Notes under the pieces: model-generated
The model's database searches: none
What the model saw: the letters and a program-made list of their open reading frames with translations, nothing else
What the model was told of the DNA's origin: nothing
DNA from: Flavobacteriales bacterium
GTDB lineage: Bacteria; Bacteroidota; Bacteroidia; Flavobacteriales_E; Vicingaceae
Assembly: GCA_029262915.1 (NCBI GenBank)
Contig: JAJCYN010000446.1
Span: forward strand, 1 to 5,152
Direction: 5' to 3'
DNA length: 5,152 nt
Shown here: positions 1 to 5,152 of the stretch, in pieces
How positions within the stretch are numbered: position 1 is the stretch's first letter
Layout: each line of letters opens with the position of its first letter
Made by a program: the position numbers and the translations under genes

Positions 1-1059
1 TTTTCAGGACTTTGTTTATCAAATAAAACAATCACCTATGATGATGTAATCAGTTCAATCGATGGAAATATCTGTAGATGTACTGGATATAAATCGATAG
101 AAAGAGCTGCTGAGATTATTTACAATAATTTAAAAAATAAAGATTTAAATAACCCGGTAAAATGGTTAGTTGATAATCAATTTATTCCTGACTATTTTTC
201 TACTATTTCAAATAGAATTCAAAATATTGAAGTGGAGAAGAATTACATTAATGATGCTATAATTGTAGGTGGTGGAACAGATTTATATGTTCAAAAACCT
301 GATGAAATGGAAGGAAGAGATATCCGTTTTACATCTCTTAATAAGAATTTCAAACAACTGAATTTTGAAAATGGTATTTGTACAATTGGAGCAGCAAATA
401 CCGTTACAGATTTGATGGAATCTGAGCAACTAAATGAAATTTTTACAAACCTTTATCAACACCTTAAACTAATTTCATCAACTCCAATTCGTAATATTGG
501 AACACTTGCAGGTAATTTTGTTAATGCGTCTCCCATTGGAGATTTAACTGCTTTTTTCATAGCGTTGAATACTTCCATTATTCTGAAAAACAACAATAAT
601 GATGAAAGAATCATTTTGCTAAAAGATTTTTATAAAGGATACAAAGACATTGATAAAGCAGAAGATGAATATATCCATCATATCCAATTTAAAGTTCCAG
701 ATAAGAACACCCATTTTAATTTTGAGAAAGTAAGTAAACGGACTTATTTAGACATTGCCAGTGTAAATTCAGCACTTTCTATCCAAGTACAAAATGATGT
801 AATTACTCAAGTTTATGCTTCCGCAGGAGGAGTTGGACCAACGCCAAAATTTTTACAGAATACCTGCGATTTTTTAACTGGGCAAACATTAACACCAGAA
901 AACATTGTAAAAGCAATTGCTACAATGCAAGAAGAAATTGCACCAATAAGTGATGCAAGAGGAACAGAAGAATACAAACGATTACTGTTACGACAATTGT
1001 TTTATGCCCATTTTGTAGAATTGTTTCCCACTAAATTTGAATTGGAGGTATTGGTATGA
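1..1059 (+). CDS. xdhA: Xanthine dehydrogenase small subunit (2Fe-2S and FAD domains), 5' end outside the window
   Basis: This is the electron-transfer subunit of a molybdenum hydroxylase. It passes electrons from the molybdenum subunit through two 2Fe-2S clusters to FAD and then, in this family, usually to NAD+ in the cytoplasm. The frame is open from base 1 and encodes 352 visible residues. Visible residues 22-30 read GNICRCTGY, the hallmark of the second 2Fe-2S domain (Cys25 and Cys27). Its partner CxxC and the ferredoxin-like first cluster must lie upstream. After a linker, the FAD-binding domain shows GGGTDL (90-95), RNIGTLAGN (164-172) and SPIGD (177-181). From about residue 240 to 345 there is a CO-dehydrogenase-flavoprotein C-terminal domain, with FEKVSKR and DARGTEEYKR. 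Full relatives have roughly 460-490 residues, so about 110-130 are missing at the left edge. A GTG at 232 is an internal Val codon, not the start. The gene overlaps the Mo subunit by 4 bases. The symbol follows Rhodobacter naming; in E. coli these domains are split over XdhB and XdhC. Confidence 0.95.
   Translation, partial: FSGLCLSNKTITYDDVISSIDGNICRCTGYKSIERAAEIIYNNLKNKDLNNPVKWLVDNQFIPDYFSTISNRIQNIEVEKNYINDAIIVGGGTDLYVQKPDEMEGRDIRFTSLNKNFKQLNFENGICTIGAANTVTDLMESEQLNEIFTNLYQHLKLISSTPIRNIGTLAGNFVNASPIGDLTAFFIALNTSIILKNNNNDERIILLKDFYKGYKDIDKAEDEYIHHIQFKVPDKNTHFNFEKVSKRTYLDIASVNSALSIQVQNDVITQVYASAGGVGPTPKFLQNTCDFLTGQTLTPENIVKAIATMQEEIAPISDARGTEEYKRLLLRQLFYAHFVELFPTKFELEVLV
1044..1059 (+). promoter_or_regulatory. 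Ribosome binding site and ATGA stop/start overlap at the xdhA-xdhB junction
   Basis: GGAGG at 1044-1048 lies 7 bases before the ATG at 1056-1058, and the TGA stop of the upstream gene is 1057-1059. The layout points to reinitiation or coupled translation, giving matched amounts of the two subunits. Bacteroidota usually make little use of Shine-Dalgarno pairing, and these bases also encode Leu-Glu-Val at the end of the upstream protein. The GGAGG may therefore be partly fortuitous. Confidence 0.55.
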
Positions 1060-3308
1060 AAAATATAGATTCGAAAGGACACGTTAGGGGAGAATCCATT
1101 TATTTAGATGATATTCCTGTAATTACAGGGACATTATATGGAGTTGTTTTTGACTCCCCTAAAGCTCACGGAAAAATTAAAAACATTGATTATTCTAAAG
1201 CACAAAACTTACCTGGTGTAGAAAGGATAATTACTTACAAAGATGTTCCATCCGAAAATCAAATCGGAGGTATTTTTCCTGATGAACCACTTTTTGCAGA
1301 AGATGAAGTTCATTTTTGTGGACAACCGATTGCTTTAATATTAGCAGAATCTGAAAGTATTGCTCGAAAAGCTCGAAAACTGATTGAAATAGAAATAGAA
1401 GAACTTCCTGTAATTGTTGATCCTAGAGAAGCTCGAGAAAAAGACCAATTGATTTTTCCTCCTCGGACCTTTAATTTAGGGGATACTTCCGCTACTTGGA
1501 ACGATTGTGAGTATATTTTTGAAGGAGTAGCCGATTCTAACGGGCAAGAACATTTGTATATAGAAACTCAAGGAGCTTATGCCGTTCCTATGGAAAATGG
1601 ACACATTAGATTATCTTCTTCTACACAAGGACCTACAGCGGTGCAAAAAACAGCCGCTAAAGTGCTGGGTATTCCTATGCATAAAATAGAAGTAGATGTA
1701 GTCCGTTTAGGTGGAGGTTTTGGAGGAAAAGAAGACCAAGCTACCCCTTGGGGAGTAATGGCTGCATTGGGAGCTCAAATTGCTAAAAACCCAGTAAAAG
1801 TAGCACTACATCGAATGGATGATATGCGTATGACAGGTAAACGTCACCCTTATAAATCAGACTATAAAATTGGGCTTTCAAAAGAGTTGAAAATTATAGC
1901 ATACGAAGCTACATTTCATCAAAATGCTGGAGCTGCTGCTGATTTATCACCGGCCATAATGGAAAGAACCTTGTTTCACGCAACAAACAGTTATTTTGTT
2001 CCCAATGTAAATGTTACAGCTTACAGTTGTAAAACAAATTTGCCACCAAATACAGCTTTTAGAGGTTTTGGAGGACCACAGGGGATGTATGTCATTGAAG
2101 CAGCAATTGCACACGCAGCAAATGAATTAAATATTTCTCCTCATAAAATTCAGGAAAAAAACTTATTTAAAAATGGAGATGAATTTTCTTTCGGACAAGT
2201 CGTAGACCAAGCTCAAGCTGAAAGTTCTTGGAGTGCTGTAAAAGATAAATTTGCTTTAGAAGCACTCGAAAAAGAAGTTAAAACTTTCAATCAGGAAAAT
2301 AAACATTTCAAAAAAGGGCTTTCATTAATGCCTATTTGTTTTGGAATTTCATTTACCAATACACCAATGAACCACGCCAGAGCTTTAGTTCACATTTATC
2401 AAGATGGTAGTGTTGGTATAAGCACAGGAGCGGTTGAAATGGGACAAGGAGTAAATACCAAAATGGTGCAAGTAGCTGCAGATATTTTTAAGATTAATAC
2501 AGATAAAATAAAATTAGAAACAACCAATACCACGAGAGTTGCTAATACTTCTCCAACTGCGGCAAGTGCTACTGCAGATTTAAATGGAAAAGCACTTGAA
2601 AATGATTGCAACCCGTTATTAAAAAGATTAAAAGAAACAGCTTCCAAACATTTAGATACGGTCACTTCAGCTATTAATATAAGAGAAGGGATTGTTTATG
2701 ATAATGACGAAAAAACCGATTTAAATTGGGAAAAATTAATTGAAATGGCATTTTTAGAAAGGGTTTGTTTAACAGAAAATGGTCATTATGCTACTCCTTT
2801 AATTCATTTTGATAAGACCATAGAAAAAGGACATCCTTTTGCATATCACGTTTATGGTACGGCAATTTCTATTGTTACGGTAGACTGTATAAGAGGAACT
2901 TATGAATTTGATGCCATTAAAATTGTACACGATTTTGGAAAAAGTATGAATACAGCAATTGATAATGGGCAAGTTGAAGGAGCTTTGGTACAAGGAATTG
3001 GCTGGATGACAATGGAAGAATTGCTTTATAATGATGATGGGAAATTGTTATCGAATGCATTATCAACCTATAAAATTCCTGATATTTATTCAGCACCAAA
3101 AAGTATAGAAATAGAAGCTTTAACAACAGAAGGACACGAATTAGCAATTAAAAAATCGAAAGCTGTTGGTGAGCCACCATTAATGTATGGGATAGGTGCT
3201 TATTTTGCTATCCAAAATGCAGTAAAGGCTTTTAATCCGAATTATAAATTAAAGTTTGATGCTCCTTTTACACCTGAAAAAGTGTTGATGGGATTGTATG
3301 AAAGGTAG
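1056..3308 (+). CDS. xdhB: Xanthine dehydrogenase large subunit, molybdenum-cofactor binding
   Basis: This is the catalytic subunit that hydroxylates hypoxanthine and xanthine to urate at a molybdenum-pterin centre. It is complete at 750 residues, slightly below the roughly 770-780 usual for XdhB. Residues 8-125 form the N-terminal hammerhead domain (GESIYLDDIP at 12-21), and the rest is the Moco-binding region. Landmarks are GGGFGGKE (219-226), AFRGFGGPQG (334-343), EMGQG (461-465), NTSPTAAS (497-504), GQVEGALVQGIG (638-649) and VGEPPL (704-709). By motif and spacing, Glu226, Arg304, Phe338, Phe433 and Glu706 match bovine Glu802, Arg880, Phe914, Phe1009 and Glu1261. These are the substrate-pocket and catalytic residues of true xanthine dehydrogenases, so an aldehyde or CO oxidase is less likely. 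The ATG lies inside the ATGA overlap with the small-subunit gene, after a GGAGG, which supports this start and translational coupling. There is no signal peptide, consistent with a cytoplasmic enzyme. No xdhC-like maturation gene follows. Confidence 0.96.
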   Translation: MKNIDSKGHVRGESIYLDDIPVITGTLYGVVFDSPKAHGKIKNIDYSKAQNLPGVERIITYKDVPSENQIGGIFPDEPLFAEDEVHFCGQPIALILAESESIARKARKLIEIEIEELPVIVDPREAREKDQLIFPPRTFNLGDTSATWNDCEYIFEGVADSNGQEHLYIETQGAYAVPMENGHIRLSSSTQGPTAVQKTAAKVLGIPMHKIEVDVVRLGGGFGGKEDQATPWGVMAALGAQIAKNPVKVALHRMDDMRMTGKRHPYKSDYKIGLSKELKIIAYEATFHQNAGAAADLSPAIMERTLFHATNSYFVPNVNVTAYSCKTNLPPNTAFRGFGGPQGMYVIEAAIAHAANELNISPHKIQEKNLFKNGDEFSFGQVVDQAQAESSWSAVKDKFALEALEKEVKTFNQENKHFKKGLSLMPICFGISFTNTPMNHARALVHIYQDGSVGISTGAVEMGQGVNTKMVQVAADIFKINTDKIKLETTNTTRVANTSPTAASATADLNGKALENDCNPLLKRLKETASKHLDTVTSAINIREGIVYDNDEKTDLNWEKLIEMAFLERVCLTENGHYATPLIHFDKTIEKGHPFAYHVYGTAISIVTVDCIRGTYEFDAIKIVHDFGKSMNTAIDNGQVEGALVQGIGWMTMEELLYNDDGKLLSNALSTYKIPDIYSAPKSIEIEALTTEGHELAIKKSKAVGEPPLMYGIGAYFAIQNAVKAFNPNYKLKFDAPFTPEKVLMGLYER

Positions 3309-3313
3309 ATTAT

Positions 3314-3338
3314 ATAGCTTATGCTTATGAGAAGCTAT
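3314..3338 (+). terminator. Small inverted repeat after xdhB, possible weak terminator
   Basis: ATAGCTT (3314-3320) and AAGCTAT (3332-3338) are perfect inverted repeats separated by 11 bases, starting 6 bases after the xdhB stop codon. The location suits the end of the operon. However, the 7-bp stem is AT-rich and the downstream bases (CTTTGGCTTT then A's) are not a clean U-tract. Intrinsic termination is therefore uncertain. Confidence 0.3.
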
Positions 3339-3439
3339 CTTTGGCTTTAAAAAAATGTCAAACAATCGACAAATCTATTTTCTTTATCTTTTTTTCATAA
3401 AAAGTAATTTTAATGACCATTTTTTAATTCCTTTCTCAA

Positions 3440-3447
3440 TATCTTCG
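3440..3447 (+). promoter_or_regulatory. Candidate Bacteroidota-type -7 promoter element
   Basis: TATCTTCG matches the Bacteroidota -7 consensus TAnnTTTG at all but one of the specified positions. It would place transcription start roughly 25 bases before the ATG at 3480. Only a run of T's (3420-3425) stands where the TTG-type -33 element would be, so support is weak. A full consensus match, TATCTTTG, occurs at 3336-3343, but it overlaps the inverted repeat, has no -33 partner, and would leave a leader of about 130 bases. The gap does suggest that the downstream gene has its own promoter; which element drives it is not settled. Confidence 0.22.
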
Positions 3448-3479
3448 TCTATAAATTACTAAAAACAAGCTGCTTATAA

Positions 3480-5152
3480 ATGAAGAAAGTCTGCATTTTT
3501 CTTTTTCTTTTGTTTATCACTAATTTATATTTTGCACAGCAAAATATCTATTTAATAGGAAATTTAGATGGACCCGATCTTGAACAAAAATTAAATCAAT
3601 TTGAAGCAGCTGTTAAAATTGAACAAGAAAATAAGAATTATACTTTGTTAATTTTAGGAGACGTTCGTCAAGAAAAATCAAAAAAAACGATATTAACTTC
3701 TTTTATTAAAAAAAACATAGCCGCTGGTAATAATGTAATTTCTGTTACAGGAGATCACGACTGGGATAATTCTGGGTTTTATGGACTAGATAGTGTTAGT
3801 GCATTAGAGCATTCTTTTAAACAAAAAATTGGTCATAATATTTTCATTCCAAAAAAAGATTGCCCAGGTCCTTATGTTAAAGATATTGGCGATAACATTC
3901 GAATAATTGGAATTAATTCTCAGTGGTGGCTACATCCTTATCGAAAAATTTTGCCTACCGATTCCGAATGTAAAAACATTCTTAAAGTTCAAATTTTAGA
4001 AGAATTAAACGAAGCCATTGAAACAGCAGAAAACAGAAGGGTTTTCATCGTTGCTCACCACCCAATAACTTCTGGAGGTGTTTATGGCGGAAACTCGAAT
4101 TTAATTGGTCAGTTATTTCCTTTTACTCACAACGATCCGAACAACAAAATATTTATACCGTTTTATGGCACCTTTTATCATTGCTACCGACAAAACATTG
4201 GCTCAACCCAAGATTTTAGTAGCCTCGAATACAAGCAGTACATTAAAGATATTGAAAATGTATTATATAGCCACCAAGATGTAATTATGTGCTCAAGCCA
4301 CGAGTACGACCTTCAATTGCTTAAAATAAACAACAATTACCAAGTAATTTCTGGGAGTTTCCTTAAAAGTGGACAAGTAAGTAGAATGGAAAATACCTTA
4401 TATAAAGATAAATCTTCAGGCTTTGTTAAGCTAGAAGTTTTAGCAACCCACGAAGTGTTTAGCAAGTTTTTCACATTGGATAAAAATACCAATCGGTTCA
4501 TTTTGGATGAAGTTTTTCCGCTCCATAATGAAGATCACAATCATATTTTTTCTAACTCTATTAAAACTACAGAAAGTAAAAAATACCATACAAACGATAG
4601 TATTATTGGTGGTAATTATGAAGCTTCAAAATTTAAACAACTCTTTTTTGGTTCGCTTTATCGTGATGCTTGGAGTCAATCAGTAACCATTCCCACACTT
4701 CATTTAGATACCACTTTTGGTGGATTAACTCCTCTAAAAAAAGGTGGGGGATTACAAACTATCTCTTTAAAATTTGTTGATAAGGATGGTAGAAAGTATG
4801 CTTTTAGGTCTATAGACAAAACACCATCTAAGGCATTACCAATAGAATTCAGAATAAATATAGTTAAAGATATTAATCAAGATATGGTAGCAACTCAACA
4901 CCCTTATGGAGCATTGTTTGTTTCCAGTTTATTGGATGCTACAGAACTATATCACGGAACAGCAAAACTGTACATTATGCCTGATTCTCCAGTTTTAGGA
5001 AAATACAGAAAACAATTTGCAGGAATGTATGGTATGCTCGAACCTAAACCAACAGAATTATCAGATTTATCTAAAAGTTTCCAAAATGCCAATAAAGTAA
5101 AAAGTTCATTAAGCTTATTTAAAAAATTATATGATTCTCCAAAAACAATTGT
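3480..5152 (+). CDS. Secreted metallophosphoesterase-like protein with degenerate metal site, 3' end outside the window
   Basis: The frame runs from an ATG directly after an in-frame TAA (3477-3479) to the right edge without a stop: 557 residues plus two bases. Residues 1-19 form a signal peptide with likely cleavage at FA|QQ, so the protein is exported to the periplasm or outer membrane. Residues 22-295 resemble the calcineurin-like phosphoesterase domain of a large Bacteroidota family: YLIGNLD, LILGDVRQ, VTGDHDWDNSG, INSQWW, VAHHPITSGG and SHEYDLQ fall in family order. Typical members as I recall them read IGDAG, GDNIYP, GNHDW, DSQW, HHP and GHEHSLQ. Asp61, His193 and His274 are kept, but Asn28, Gln64, Asp92 and Tyr276 replace expected metal ligands. 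Residues 296-410 are a linker without a recognised motif. From about 411 a second conserved domain begins (KKGGGLQTISLKFVD, YAFRSIDKTP, QHPYGALFVSSLLDA). Family members often continue to about 1200 residues and end in an outer-membrane barrel, which cannot be seen here. The substrate is unknown and catalysis is doubtful. Confidence 0.85.
   Translation, partial: MKKVCIFLFLLFITNLYFAQQNIYLIGNLDGPDLEQKLNQFEAAVKIEQENKNYTLLILGDVRQEKSKKTILTSFIKKNIAAGNNVISVTGDHDWDNSGFYGLDSVSALEHSFKQKIGHNIFIPKKDCPGPYVKDIGDNIRIIGINSQWWLHPYRKILPTDSECKNILKVQILEELNEAIETAENRRVFIVAHHPITSGGVYGGNSNLIGQLFPFTHNDPNNKIFIPFYGTFYHCYRQNIGSTQDFSSLEYKQYIKDIENVLYSHQDVIMCSSHEYDLQLLKINNNYQVISGSFLKSGQVSRMENTLYKDKSSGFVKLEVLATHEVFSKFFTLDKNTNRFILDEVFPLHNEDHNHIFSNSIKTTESKKYHTNDSIIGGNYEASKFKQLFFGSLYRDAWSQSVTIPTLHLDTTFGGLTPLKKGGGLQTISLKFVDKDGRKYAFRSIDKTPSKALPIEFRINIVKDINQDMVATQHPYGALFVSSLLDATELYHGTAKLYIMPDSPVLGKYRKQFAGMYGMLEPKPTELSDLSKSFQNANKVKSSLSLFKKLYDSPKTI

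Noticed and set aside
232..1059. A separate FAD-binding subunit starting at GTG 232
   Set aside because: The frame is open through to base 1 and contains the 2Fe-2S motif upstream; the GTG is an internal valine codon.
2399..2665. Minus-strand open frame of 88 codons
   Set aside because: It lies wholly inside the well-conserved xdhB, opposite its Moco-binding motifs, and shows no recognisable domain. It is an antisense shadow.
2799..3147. Two overlapping minus-strand open frames of 64 and 76 codons
   Set aside because: Both are antisense to conserved xdhB sequence, have no domain, and overlap each other. Their compositions look like reversed coding sequence.
3321..3330. Short tandem-like repeat GCTTATGCTTATG around the loop of the inverted repeat
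   Set aside because: It has only two partial copies in AT-rich DNA and is within chance expectation.
3376..3397. Pyrimidine-rich tract considered as a terminator U-run
   Set aside because: No stable hairpin stands directly before it, and it is about 40 bases past the only clear inverted repeat.
3480..5152. Considered as a decaying pseudogene because of the lost metal ligands
   Set aside because: The frame is intact over 557 codons, and the signal peptide and second domain are well formed. The changes are focused substitutions rather than random decay.

Overview
The window looks like chromosomal DNA of a Bacteroidota bacterium, probably a flavobacterium. It is AT-rich (about one third G+C by eye), and the third gene begins with a secretion signal of the flavobacterial type, a hydrophobic stretch ending in FAQ. 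That gene also belongs to a secreted phosphoesterase-like family that I know mainly from Flavobacteriia. Everything recognisable is on the plus strand.

Region 1 (1-3308) is a xanthine dehydrogenase operon. The left edge cuts into the small subunit (XdhA type, 2Fe-2S plus FAD). Its frame is already open at base 1 and carries the end of the second iron-sulfur motif (CRCTGY) before the FAD domain. Its stop codon overlaps the start of the large molybdenum-cofactor subunit (XdhB type, 750 residues, complete) in an ATGA junction. Together they should form the electron path molybdenum cofactor > two 2Fe-2S clusters > FAD > NAD+, oxidising hypoxanthine and xanthine to urate in purine breakdown. The residues that define xanthine-type substrate binding are all present with conserved spacing.

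Region 2 (3309-3479) is a 171-base intergenic gap with a small inverted repeat and weak promoter-like sequences. No xdhC-type maturation gene follows xdhB.

Region 3 (3480 to the right edge) is a large open frame without a stop codon in the window, so it is easy to miss if only closed ORFs are considered. It encodes at least 557 residues: a signal peptide, a calcineurin-like metallophosphoesterase domain, a linker, and the start of a conserved second domain. The phosphoesterase domain keeps the family's scaffold but has lost the residues expected to hold one of its two metals. It may therefore be a pseudo-phosphoesterase or have altered chemistry. This is the most interesting feature here. No functional link to the xanthine dehydrogenase genes is evident.
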